Shown piece by piece: positions 9,211 to 17,393 of a DNA stretch of 64,000 bases. Numbering within the stretch: position 1 is the first letter of the stretch; every line of letters begins with the position of its first letter. The notes beneath the pieces were generated by a model. The model was not told where the DNA came from. It worked only from the letters and a program-made list of their open reading frames with translations, and did not search any database. The DNA is from Burkholderiales bacterium RIFCSPHIGHO2_12_FULL_69_20. GTDB taxonomy: Bacteria; Pseudomonadota; Gammaproteobacteria; Burkholderiales; Burkholderiaceae_C. The position numbers were made by a program, and so were the translations under genes. The stretch lies in contig MESD01000097.1 of the NCBI GenBank assembly GCA_001770815.1, forward strand, positions 1-64,000, given 5' to 3'.

Positions 9211-10251
9211 TCAGCCAAGCGACCGAACGATGCGCGGCCCCATCCAGTTGGCCAAGGGCATCGGCAGACGCTGCCAGGTTGCGATGAGCAGGCGGTACTT
9301 GGGATTGGTCGGATTGTTCTGCGGCACCGTACTGCGGCGCAGCAGCAGGTACTGGTAATGCAGTTGATGCGGCTTGAAGCCCCACAGCCGCTTGAATTCG
9401 TACGAGCCTGTGCCCTGCTTGCTGCGTCCGATGTCGAATTCAGTGCATCCCGCCGCCTGTGCGAACCTCATGACCTCCCAATACTTCAGGTCGTTGGCTG
9501 CCGTGCCCCGCGCTTCAGGGGTTTCGCCCGCGTAATAGGCCATCACGACGCCGCGATGGAAAAAGCACATGATCGACGAGATGCAATGACCTTGGGCGTT
9601 GTCGATCGACAGGATGCGGCAGTCGCGCCCGAAATGGGCGACCAGCGCCTCGAAATAGTCGCGTGACAGGGTAGGCGTGCCATGGTCTCTCGCGTTGCGC
9701 GCGAAGACCGGGAAGAAGCGCGCTACCTTGTCGTCGGGCACGGCGCGCAACCCCAGTTTGATGGCCTTGCGCACCATGTTGCGCCGCTTCTGCGGAATGG
9801 CGAGCATCCTCTCGTCCAGCACACTCGGAATCGGCATGCGGAAGTCGACGTACAAGTCCTGCGTGGGCCATGGCTGCTGCACTGTGGCGTTGCGCATCTC
9901 CAAGTGGTCCACGCCCAGGGTGCGGGCCAGCGACGCGGCCTCGTTCTGCAGCGCAAGACGGGCTTCCTCGTCCGTGGCCGCGATGCCCGCGACGGTGGCG
10001 AAGGGCAAACTCACCAGCGAATGTCCGAACAGTCGACTGCGCACCTGCGCCAGCGGCAGCACGCCGACCATCGCACCATCGCGCTCAGCGTACAGGTAGT
10101 GCGTGGGGTGGTTGAACACCTTGCCGATCACCAGCAGCCAAGCCGCGCGGTGAAAGAAGGTGCCTTCCGGGCAGTCCTGGACAAATGCGTCCCAACGGCA
10201 CGCGCCGGTCAGATCGCCGGGTTCAAGGCGATGGATCTTCAGCGCCGGCAT
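9211..10251 (-). CDS. FemAB-family XrtA/PEP-CTERM-associated protein (TIGR03019-like)
   Basis: A 346-residue protein of the FemAB/GNAT-like superfamily, whose members move amino acids or acyl groups onto cell-wall or polysaccharide precursors. Recognisable features are the opening GACRWDAFVQDCPEGTFFHRA, the central FARNARDHGTPTLSRDYFEAL and the C-terminal GRSKQGTGSYEFKRLWGFKP, which is very typical of the exosortase-A-linked group. No signal peptide is present, so it is cytoplasmic. It begins 5 bp after the deacetylase stop and ends 9 bp before the next glycosyltransferase, so the three genes are one transcription unit. It probably adds an aminoacyl-like decoration to the polymer; the actual reaction is unknown in this family. 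Confidence 0.9.
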   Translation of the reverse strand: MPALKIHRLEPGDLTGACRWDAFVQDCPEGTFFHRAAWLLVIGKVFNHPTHYLYAERDGAMVGVLPLAQVRSRLFGHSLVSLPFATVAGIAATDEEARLALQNEAASLARTLGVDHLEMRNATVQQPWPTQDLYVDFRMPIPSVLDERMLAIPQKRRNMVRKAIKLGLRAVPDDKVARFFPVFARNARDHGTPTLSRDYFEALVAHFGRDCRILSIDNAQGHCISSIMCFFHRGVVMAYYAGETPEARGTAANDLKYWEVMRFAQAAGCTEFDIGRSKQGTGSYEFKRLWGFKPHQLHYQYLLLRRSTVPQNNPTNPKYRLLIATWQRLPMPLANWMGPRIVRSLG

Positions 10252-10256
10252 GCGAG

Positions 10257-11105
10257 TCAGTACGAAGGACCGTCGAGAAACACGCGGTCCATGCGGTCCC
10301 AGCGAAAATCAGCCACCAGCCGGTGCAGCCGGTGCTCCATCCGACCGATGTTCACGTAATGCCGGAACCGCGTCTTCAGATCGATGCCAGCCACGCGTGG
10401 CTGGCCGTGGTCGATCTCCCAGGGATGGAAATAGAAGATCGCCGGCTGGCGGTCGTCGGCATTCACACGGCCGATCATCCAGCGCGACAGCGCGTACGGC
10501 AGCAGCCTGAAGTAACCACCGCCGGAGGACGGCAGGTTGCGCCCACGCAGCCGCAGCGTGGTCACCGGGATCTCGATCAGCCCGTCGGCCACCTCATGCG
10601 CGAAGCGCGGCGCATCGGGCATGCCGTAGTGGTCGTGCTTGATCGGATAGATGCTCGAGCTGTAGCGGTAGCCGGCCTCCTGCAGGCTGTCGAAAGCCCA
10701 CAGGTTGCCGGTGCCAATCGAGAAGCTGGGGGCGCGATAGCCTTGCACCGCCACGCCGCCGATGTCTTCCAGCAGGCGCTTGGCCCGCACGATGTCGTCG
10801 CGGAAAGCGTCGCGGCTCAGGTCGCTGGCGCGCTCGTGGCCGTAGCCGTGGCTGGCCAGTTCATGCCCCTGGTTGACGATCTGCCGCACCAGCTGCGGGT
10901 AACGCTCGGCCACCCACCCCAGCGTGAAGAAGGTGGCATGGGTGCCTTGCTGCGCCAGCATCGCCAGGATGCGATCGACATTGCGCTCGACACGGCATTC
11001 GCGCGTATCCCACTCGCTGCGGCGGATGAACGGCGCCATCGCCGAGACCTGGAAGTAGTCTTCGACGTCGATGGTCAGTGCGTTGGTGATCGCAGGGGCG
11101 AGCAT
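10257..11105 (-). CDS. XrtA-system polysaccharide deacetylase (TIGR03006-like)
   Basis: A NodB-fold carbohydrate esterase predicted to remove N-acetyl groups from the exopolysaccharide. ALTIDVEDYFQVSAM holds the first catalytic motif (Asp-Asp type). ELASHGYGHERASDLS is the second, with the metal-binding H-x3-H. VQGYRAPSFSIG is the third motif with the conserved Arg-Ala-Pro. Near the C-terminus comes FYFHPWEIDHGQPR. I start at the ATG at 11105 (MLAPAITNALTID), because the only longer start is a TTG at 11141 without a visible ribosome site. No signal peptide is evident, as is usual for this cytoplasmic-looking group. Its stop is 5 bp upstream of the FemAB-like gene. Confidence 0.92.
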   Translation of the reverse strand: MLAPAITNALTIDVEDYFQVSAMAPFIRRSEWDTRECRVERNVDRILAMLAQQGTHATFFTLGWVAERYPQLVRQIVNQGHELASHGYGHERASDLSRDAFRDDIVRAKRLLEDIGGVAVQGYRAPSFSIGTGNLWAFDSLQEAGYRYSSSIYPIKHDHYGMPDAPRFAHEVADGLIEIPVTTLRLRGRNLPSSGGGYFRLLPYALSRWMIGRVNADDRQPAIFYFHPWEIDHGQPRVAGIDLKTRFRHYVNIGRMEHRLHRLVADFRWDRMDRVFLDGPSY

Positions 11106-11166
11106 GGGGGTCAGCGGACCAACGGTCGGGGTTGAGCGCAAGAAGGGAGGGGCAGGACCGACGTGC

Positions 11167-12276
11167 TCACTTCGGCCCCTCGTCGGCAGGCTTCTTCACG
11201 GCATTGACCAACTGTTGCAGCATCGCGAGCATCTGCAGGTTGGTGCGCTCCAGGCGCAGCAGGCCGCGTTCCAGCCGCTGGATCTGGTCGCCGCGCTGCT
11301 CGGCCGACAACCGCCCGATCTGGCGCGCCATGGTGTCGGCCGCCGCCGGGTCGAGTTGCAGCCGGCTCAGATCGACATCCAGGTTGGCCGCCGTGGTGCT
11401 GATGGGGCCCGATGCTGACAACTCCGCTGGCGCACTGTCGGCCGCCATCCGCCGCACCGGCACCTCTGACTCCTGGGCGAACTCGCGCACCACCTCGTTG
11501 ACATCGGCCACCTCGAGGTGCGTCTTGCCAGCCAGAAAGCCCGCCAGCAGCAAGCGATCACACAGCGAGTTGATGCGTCGGGGGATGCCGCCACTGGCCT
11601 TGAAGATGGCCTCGAACGCCGCCGGCTCGAAGCTGGGCTTTCCGGTCGAGCCAGCGCACTTCAAACGATGCTCGATGTAGTGCTGGGTTTCGTCCAGATC
11701 CATCGGGCCGATGTGGCAGGTGGCCGCCACGCGCTGGCGAAACTGCTCCATCTCGGGCCGTTGCAGGATCTCGCGAAACTCGGGCTGGCCAACCAGAAAG
11801 CTCTGCATCAGCGCCTGGTTGCCGAACTGGAAGTTCGACAGCATGCGCAGCTCTTCCACCGCCTTGGGCGTGAGGTTCTGCGCCTCGTCGACGATCAGCA
11901 GGCAGCGCTTGCCCTTGCTGGTCTGGCTGATCAGGAAGGCTTCGAGTGTGATCAGCAACTCGGACTTCGGCACGTCCTTGACCTTGAAGCCGAAGGACGC
12001 GCCGACCATGCGCAAGGTGTCTTCGGCGCCGAGCTGGGTGGTCACCAGATGGCCCACCACCACGTTGCTGCCGTGCAGCCCCTCGATCAGCGCGCGCAGC
12101 AGCGTGGTCTTGCCGGCACCGATCTCACCGGTGATGACGATGAAGCCCTCGTTGCGTGAGACGCCGTAGTCCAGATAGGCCTTGGCACGACGGTGCTGCT
12201 TGCTGCCGAAATAGAAGCTCGGGTCGGGGTTGAGCTGGAAGGGCTTGTTGCTGAGCCCGTAGAAGGATTCGTACAT
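11167..12276 (-). CDS. XrtA-associated ExeA-like ATPase (TIGR03015-like)
   Basis: An AAA-type ATPase of the GspA/ExeA branch found next to exosortase-A polysaccharide genes. The opening MYESFYGLSNKPFQLNPDP is diagnostic. Walker A is GEIGAGKTT at about residues 50-58, Walker B is RCLLIVDEAQNLT, and a sensor-like GGIPRRINSLCDRLL follows. The C-terminal 90 residues are predicted helical and charged (RLQLDPAAADTMARQIGRL, RLERGLLRLERTNLQ), suggesting a coiled coil. It starts 2 bp after the outer-membrane barrel gene's stop, so the two are translationally linked. The role is probably energising or organising the envelope assembly; no direct function is established. Confidence 0.92.
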   Translation of the reverse strand: MYESFYGLSNKPFQLNPDPSFYFGSKQHRRAKAYLDYGVSRNEGFIVITGEIGAGKTTLLRALIEGLHGSNVVVGHLVTTQLGAEDTLRMVGASFGFKVKDVPKSELLITLEAFLISQTSKGKRCLLIVDEAQNLTPKAVEELRMLSNFQFGNQALMQSFLVGQPEFREILQRPEMEQFRQRVAATCHIGPMDLDETQHYIEHRLKCAGSTGKPSFEPAAFEAIFKASGGIPRRINSLCDRLLLAGFLAGKTHLEVADVNEVVREFAQESEVPVRRMAADSAPAELSASGPISTTAANLDVDLSRLQLDPAAADTMARQIGRLSAEQRGDQIQRLERGLLRLERTNLQMLAMLQQLVNAVKKPADEGPK

Positions 12277-12278
12277 GC

Positions 12279-13835
12279 TCAGAACCGTACCGTGTAACTG
12301 GCGGTGGCCGTGCTCTCGCCGTAGGGCGTGAGCTGGTTGTCGAACAGGGCGCGGCGCAGCAACAGGCTCCAGGTCGACTTCGGGCCGAGCGGCCCGCCGA
12401 TCTGGGTGCTGAACACACGCTGCCGATTGGATTGGCCCAGCGCAGCACCGTCACCCGATTGCAGGCTGGCCGATGCGCCGGCCGAGAGGTCCGGGGTCAG
12501 CCGATGCGTGAGCGACAGTGACCAGTTCGTGGTGCGCACGGTGCTGGACGCCGCCAGGTCGTCAGCGGCCACGATGTCAGGGTTGGCGCGACGGCTCAGG
12601 TTGCGGCCATAGGTCAACGTGGCGGTGCTGCGCACGCCGCGCCAGGCTGCGGAGATCTCCTGCCGGTTGTCGATGGTGGCGGCTGATCGCAGAAACCCCG
12701 CGTCGACGGGAGACGCGGCCGACAGCCCGTTTTGCGCCAGAAAGGCATTCACCAGATCAGCACGTCGGATCGGATCAGGCTCGATCGAGGCAAATTGGGC
12801 AAAGTACAAGTCGTAGACGCCGCCCGCCGCGCCGGCAGCAAGCGTATTGCCTGACTGGTTCAGCGCGCGTGAGCTGGTGATGCGCCAGACGGTCAGTGGC
12901 GTGCGGTGTTGCAGGCTGAGCGAATGGGAATTGCCGAACAGGCGTCGATCGAATTTCAGATCAGCGGCCGTGCGGGGAGATGGCGTCCAGGCCAGACCCA
13001 TGCCCCAGGTACTCGACCCCTGATTCGTGCTTGAGACAATGTCGCCGCGCTCATAGCCTGCGTTGGCTGACCACTGCAGGTCCAAGTCGTCGAAGGACCG
13101 CGAAAGACTCCCGAACACCCGCGTACTGCCCGTCGCCGACCCCGCCTTGAAGTCGCCGCCCAACTGAATGGCTTGTACGGACCAGCCCAGTGGCCCCGGT
13201 CGATTCGGACTGACCTGCACCTGCACCGTGGAACTGGTCGAATCGCCATTGCTGCCGCTCTGCGCATCGGTGGTCGTCCAGTCTGCCTGCGCGGAGAAGC
13301 GCAAGTCGCCGCCCAACGGGCCTTGCCAGCGTGGGCCGATTTGCAGCGTGCGCACCTCGGTGCTGTTGGCCGTCGGCAGTGACGAGGCACTTGGCTGGGC
13401 ACCAAACGCCGACACCGCCCCCTGAGAGATGGCGGCACCAGCGCGCAGGAAGCCCCGGCGCTCCCACCACTCCATGTCCAGCGAGGCGTTCAAGGATTGC
13501 TGGGTGGTGTTCAGCTCGGATTGCCGCGCATACGCCAGCGCCGAAAGCGAGTAGTCGATCGATGCTTGCGATCGGCCGGACCGATTGCGCAAGTTGACGC
13601 CCAGCGAACCGCGGGTAACGGCATCGGACTGCCCGCCCGAACCCGCCAAACCAGCGTTGGTCGTGACCGTCTCCGACAAGCTGACCGATGGCGTGATCAG
13701 GAACGAAGGTGCGCCCTGCGCCAGGGCAATACCGCTGCTCCCCAGGCAGAGCAACACGCACACAGGTGCCTGGCAAACACGCTGAGCAACATGGCCGCGC
13801 GGCGATATCCAACGCCGCGGTAAGAGCGTTCCCAT
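12279..13835 (-). CDS. PEP-CTERM-system outer-membrane beta-barrel protein (TIGR03016-like)
   Basis: A 518-residue predicted outer-membrane barrel. An N-terminal signal peptide ends near GIALAQG (about residue 40). The mature part consists of alternating polar/hydrophobic strands with many short turns, e.g. NWSLSLTHRLTPDLSAGASA, and it ends in aromatic-terminated YTVRF, the classical barrel C-terminus. It matches the PEP-CTERM-associated barrel family that is always found beside the exopolysaccharide export genes. It likely forms the polymer exit channel or assists it. Two bp separate its stop from the ATPase start, and 13 bp separate it from the kinase stop upstream. Confidence 0.88.
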   Translation of the reverse strand: MGTLLPRRWISPRGHVAQRVCQAPVCVLLCLGSSGIALAQGAPSFLITPSVSLSETVTTNAGLAGSGGQSDAVTRGSLGVNLRNRSGRSQASIDYSLSALAYARQSELNTTQQSLNASLDMEWWERRGFLRAGAAISQGAVSAFGAQPSASSLPTANSTEVRTLQIGPRWQGPLGGDLRFSAQADWTTTDAQSGSNGDSTSSTVQVQVSPNRPGPLGWSVQAIQLGGDFKAGSATGSTRVFGSLSRSFDDLDLQWSANAGYERGDIVSSTNQGSSTWGMGLAWTPSPRTAADLKFDRRLFGNSHSLSLQHRTPLTVWRITSSRALNQSGNTLAAGAAGGVYDLYFAQFASIEPDPIRRADLVNAFLAQNGLSAASPVDAGFLRSAATIDNRQEISAAWRGVRSTATLTYGRNLSRRANPDIVAADDLAASSTVRTTNWSLSLTHRLTPDLSAGASASLQSGDGAALGQSNRQRVFSTQIGGPLGPKSTWSLLLRRALFDNQLTPYGESTATASYTVRF

Positions 13836-13848
13836 CGCTGGCGCAATC

Positions 13849-14847
13849 CTAACGAACTACCGGCGCGGCGCCGGCGGTTGCGCTGGGAGCGGCCTCCGCA
13901 TCGCCATAGCCGTAGCCCTGGCCATAACCGTAGCCATAACCGTAGCCATAGCCGTAGGCGCCCTGGGATTCCGTGCGCGCCTTGTTCAACAGCAGCATGC
14001 GGATCGGGCACGACTCAATCGTCGACAGCGCATGCTGCACGTCGGCCTGCAGGGTCTTGCCAGCATGCACCACCAGCACCACCTGGCCCATCTGCGACGC
14101 CAGCACACGGGCTTCGGTGGTCAGCAACAGCGGCGGCGAGTCGAAGATGATGATGCGATCCGGGTAGCGGGAGGCCATGTCGCTGAGCAGTTGGCGCATC
14201 GCGTCACTGGCCAACAACTCAGTCGACTTGGGATGCGGCCGGCCACTGGGCAGGATGGTGAGCTTCTCGATGTTGGTGCGCATCAGCACGTCGCTCATCT
14301 CGGCCTTGCCTTCCAGCAGATCCAGCAGGCCGGGCGCTTCTTCCAGCCCCAACTTCTTCAACAGCGACGGCCGCGCCACATCGGCATCCACCAGCATCAC
14401 CGTGTGGTCGAGCTCCGAGGCAATGCTCATTGCCAGGTTGATCGAGGTGAAGCTCTTGCCTTCGCCCGGCATGGCGCTGGTCATCATGATCAGGTTGCCA
14501 TGGTTGACCTTGGCGACCCCGCCTTTGCCGATCGCGTTGGCGATCAACGGCCGCTTGATCACACGATACTGGTCAGCAGTGTGTGTGCGCGGCGCAGACG
14601 GAACCAGATAGCCCGCCGCTGCCAGCATCTCTAGATTCAGATCGATGTGCTTGGACAGTGCGCCTTGCGGCCCAGCCGCGGCCACGGATACCGACGCAGG
14701 CGCCGCGCCCATCGCTGGTACATCCACCGCATGACGCGCCTCAGGCAGCTGAACCGGCGCTGCGACATCGACCATGTCGGGCACCGCGATGCCAGCCTCG
14801 CGGATCTTCGCCAGCCGTTCGGCGGCCTGTTCGATCAAGCTGCTCAT
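13849..14847 (-). CDS. XrtA-associated BY-type tyrosine autokinase with YG-repeat tail
   Basis: A cytoplasmic bacterial tyrosine kinase that pairs with the Wzz-like membrane protein encoded just upstream to control polymer length. It has a Walker A motif (SAMPGEGKSFTS), Walker A' (MLVDADVARPS) and Walker B (IIIFDSPPLL). The C-terminus carries the expected tyrosine cluster in an unusually regular form: six YG dipeptides, QG, then two more YG, giving eight tyrosines between about residues 298 and 314. I take the ATG at 14847 (MSSLIEQAAERLAKI), preceded by GGTGGG. A TTG at 14856 would overlap the wzz stop. The repeat at DNA level is described separately. Confidence 0.93.
   Translation of the reverse strand: MSSLIEQAAERLAKIREAGIAVPDMVDVAAPVQLPEARHAVDVPAMGAAPASVSVAAAGPQGALSKHIDLNLEMLAAAGYLVPSAPRTHTADQYRVIKRPLIANAIGKGGVAKVNHGNLIMMTSAMPGEGKSFTSINLAMSIASELDHTVMLVDADVARPSLLKKLGLEEAPGLLDLLEGKAEMSDVLMRTNIEKLTILPSGRPHPKSTELLASDAMRQLLSDMASRYPDRIIIFDSPPLLLTTEARVLASQMGQVVLVVHAGKTLQADVQHALSTIESCPIRMLLLNKARTESQGAYGYGYGYGYGYGQGYGYGDAEAAPSATAGAAPVVR
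13903..13957 (-). repeat. 12-bp tandem repeat coding the tyrosine-rich kinase tail
   Basis: On the coding strand the unit TACGGYTATGGC (Tyr-Gly-Tyr-Gly) occurs three times in a row, then CAGGGC, then once more. Tyr codons alternate TAC/TAT and most Gly codons are GGC. Such an in-frame short repeat can gain or lose units without breaking the frame, changing the number of phosphorylatable tyrosines by two per unit. Confidence 0.85.
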
Positions 14848-14852
14848 CGTCT

Positions 14853-16442
14853 TCAACCCACCTGGCGTGCTGCAAGAATGGACACGGTGACCATCGCCAC
14901 CACGTAGGAGGCAAACAAACCGCCCGTGCCTGCGTAGAAGCGGATGCGCCCCGCGCGCTCGCGCTTGCGCTCGTCGTCACTCAGGATCATCGAGACCACA
15001 CCCAGCAGGGGCAAACCGGTCTTGGCCCGCAGTTCCTGCGCATCGTTGTAGACCGGCCGCAATTGGCTGGCCGCAAAGGTGACCGCCAGCGCCGCGGCCA
15101 GCGTCGCCAACAACCCTATGCCCAGCAACAGCATGCGATTGGGCGACACCGGCTTTGGCGAGACACGCGGCGGATCAATCAATCGGAAGTCCACCACGCC
15201 AGAGGCCATATCCAGATCACCGGACATCACGGCTGATTGCCGACGCGCCACCAGATCCTCATAGTTCTTTTTGACGATGCCGTAGTCGCGATTCAGTTGC
15301 GCAGCCTCGGCTTCGATCTGCGGCGAGGTCTTCGATTGCTCTTTTGCAACGGCGTAGCGCGCTTGGTATTCACTGACACGCGCCTTCAAAGCCGCCACCT
15401 GCACCTCGGAGGTGGCCAACAATCGCCCCATTTCCTGCACAGCCAGATTGACATTGGCACCTTGCGCAGCCGGCGGCATCGCCATCGCAACCTTGCGCAA
15501 CTCGGCAACCTCACGTCGCTTCTGTTCCTCAAGCTCCTTGATCAGTCGCCGGGTACTGACGATGTCGGGGTGTTGCTCGGTGTAGCGCTGCAACAAGCCG
15601 TCGAGGGCCCGCTTTTGCGCGTCGATGCGCGCATCGATTTCCGGCGTGGCCACGGCAATGGCCGACTCCTGGAGCAGGCTTTGCGTGAGCTGGCTGTTGC
15701 CGGAGGCGCCACTGCGCTCGGCATCCAATTGCTTCTTGGCGGCCTCGCGCGCGTTTTCGGCCTCGCGCAATTCCAGGCGAGCGGTCTCAAGCTGCCGACT
15801 GATCTCACCCAAGCGACTGGCCGAGTCTTTTCCATCACCAGGCTGAAGATCCAAGTTGCGCAGCCGAAACTCCTTCAAGCGTGCTTCAGCCTCTTCCAGC
15901 TTGCCTTCATACGTCTTGATCTGTTCATCCAGGAAGACTTTGGCTGAATCCGTGTCCTTGCGGCTAGCGCCGAGGCTGGACTCAACGAAGATCGACACCA
16001 TCGCTTGTATCACCCGCTTGGCTTTGTCCTTGTCGGCCTCCACATAATTCAAGGTGTACAGGTTGTCGCGACCCGCACTCTTGATCGTGACACTCTTCAT
16101 CAAGCTTTCAATCAGACCCTCCTGCTGCGCTTTGGAGACGCTCTTCAGGTCAAGGTCGGCCATGCGCACCAGTTTTTCGATGTTCGGCCGGCTGATGAGC
16201 GTGCGGCTGAGCATCGACACTTGCTGATCGACGTTGGGCTGCACCGCCAGCCCCGACATCAGCGGCTTGAGGATCGACTGCGTATCGACAAAGATGCGAG
16301 CCGAAGCCTCATAGCGGTCGGGCACCTTGAATGCGATCACCGCAGCCACGACACCGACAACCCAGGCCACGATCAGGCCGGTCCAACGGAATTTCCACAT
16401 GCCTCGCGCAATCGAGGTCAGTTGGCTGATCAGCTCTTCCAT
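14853..16442 (-). CDS. XrtA-system polysaccharide chain-length determinant (Wzz-like, TIGR03007)
   Basis: An inner-membrane polysaccharide co-polymerase. The N-terminus MEELISQLTSIARGMWKFRWTG leads into the first membrane helix (about residues 18-37), followed by the Wzz domain (YEASARIFVDTQSILKP). Residues of about 190-390 are heptad-rich coiled coil (e.g. ARLELREAENAREAAKKQLD, KELEEQKRREVAELRKV). The proline-rich motif PPRVSPKPVSPNR precedes the second membrane helix near residue 435, and a short soluble tail follows. 529 residues is normal for this group. It ends 5 bp before the kinase ATG, so the membrane activator and its kinase are made together. It sets the length of the polymer and couples it to export. 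Confidence 0.93.
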   Translation of the reverse strand: MEELISQLTSIARGMWKFRWTGLIVAWVVGVVAAVIAFKVPDRYEASARIFVDTQSILKPLMSGLAVQPNVDQQVSMLSRTLISRPNIEKLVRMADLDLKSVSKAQQEGLIESLMKSVTIKSAGRDNLYTLNYVEADKDKAKRVIQAMVSIFVESSLGASRKDTDSAKVFLDEQIKTYEGKLEEAEARLKEFRLRNLDLQPGDGKDSASRLGEISRQLETARLELREAENAREAAKKQLDAERSGASGNSQLTQSLLQESAIAVATPEIDARIDAQKRALDGLLQRYTEQHPDIVSTRRLIKELEEQKRREVAELRKVAMAMPPAAQGANVNLAVQEMGRLLATSEVQVAALKARVSEYQARYAVAKEQSKTSPQIEAEAAQLNRDYGIVKKNYEDLVARRQSAVMSGDLDMASGVVDFRLIDPPRVSPKPVSPNRMLLLGIGLLATLAAALAVTFAASQLRPVYNDAQELRAKTGLPLLGVVSMILSDDERKRERAGRIRFYAGTGGLFASYVVAMVTVSILAARQVG

Positions 16443-16493
16443 GGACGCGCGCTCAAGTGGACGGATGCAGATTGATCACGGATCGCCGAGCCA

Positions 16494-17126
16494 TCAGAAC
16501 AGGCTCTGCGGCACAATGAGGATGTCGCCAGGCTTCATCTCGACATTGGCCGAGACATCGCCTCGCTTGACCAAGTCCTTCAGACGCACGACGTACTGCT
16601 TGTTGCCTTCGCTGGTGCGAAGAATCGTCGCCCGGTTGCCATCGGCGAAGTCGGTCAGCCCGCCCACCGCGATCATGACGTCGAGGATCGTCATGTTCTT
16701 CTTGTAGCTGAGGAACTGCGGCTTCGCGGCCTCGCCTACCACTCGGATCTGCTCGCTGTAGGGGCCCACAAAGCCTGTGACCAATACGGTGACCACCGGA
16801 TCTCGGACGTATTTGCTCAACTGCTTTTCAATGTCTCGCGCCAGCTCGGTCGAGGTCTTGCCTTGGGCAACGATTTCCTCCACCAACGGCGCCGCCACCT
16901 TGCCGTCCGGTCGCACAGGCACCGCCATCGACAGTTCAGGATTGCGCCAGACAATGATGTTCAGGCTGTCGCCCGCACCTATGACATAGGTGTAGTCCTG
17001 CACAGAAGCCACAGCGGGTGCCGGCGGATGGGGCGCAGTGGAGGCGCAACCCCACAACAGACCAACCATGCCCAACAGCGTCACCGTACCGGCACGGTGC
17101 ATATATCCAAGAAGCGAATTGCTCAT
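16494..17126 (-). CDS. XrtA-system polysaccharide export lipoprotein (Wza-like, TIGR03027)
   Basis: An outer-membrane polysaccharide export protein. The signal peptide ends in the lipobox LLWGC, with Cys27 as the lipidated residue (Cys19 if the start is Met9). The Poly_export domain follows (YVIGAGDSLNIIVWRNPELS, VRPDGKVAAPLVEEI), then an SLBB domain (IRVVGEAAKPQFLSYKKNMTILDVM), and the protein ends with MKPGDILIVPQSLF. It lacks the long C-terminal barrel helix of Wza, as is usual for this short family of about 210 residues. It is the first gene of the minus-strand polysaccharide run, with a 267-bp gap upstream that should hold its promoter. It would work with the Wzz-like protein and the TIGR03016 barrel. 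Confidence 0.93.
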   Translation of the reverse strand: MSNSLLGYMHRAGTVTLLGMVGLLWGCASTAPHPPAPAVASVQDYTYVIGAGDSLNIIVWRNPELSMAVPVRPDGKVAAPLVEEIVAQGKTSTELARDIEKQLSKYVRDPVVTVLVTGFVGPYSEQIRVVGEAAKPQFLSYKKNMTILDVMIAVGGLTDFADGNRATILRTSEGNKQYVVRLKDLVKRGDVSANVEMKPGDILIVPQSLF

Positions 17127-17393
17127 GTTGTGGTTCCCGCCATACAGGTGGACTGATGATCAAACACCGACAAGTTCGCCAACGATCGTGACAGTCGGCG
17201 AAGTCATGCAGCATTGCGCGCTGCCGTGCGACCGAGGACAAGGATCATGGCATAGCTTTCCAGCGCCTTCCTTCCGCCAGCCCAACCAGATTGACATCGT
17301 GAGCGCAATGTCACGCACTGGGCTCGCGTACGCTCGCGAATCTGGACTTCTGCGCCGCCAATCGACACCAAATGCGCACTCAGCGACGGCCAA
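17127..17393. other. 267-bp upstream region of the polysaccharide run, no gene seen
   Basis: The gap between the ThiF-like gene's stop and the export lipoprotein start. It should carry the promoter of the long exopolysaccharide transcript. I looked for a sigma-54 -24/-12 pair on the minus strand and found none with correct spacing, and no convincing sigma-70 boxes or terminator either. Confidence 0.5.

Noticed and set aside
17127-17393. Sigma-54 promoter before the polysaccharide export gene
   Set aside because: Several GC-rich near matches were examined on the minus strand, but none had GG and GC pairs 12 bases apart with the rest of the motif.
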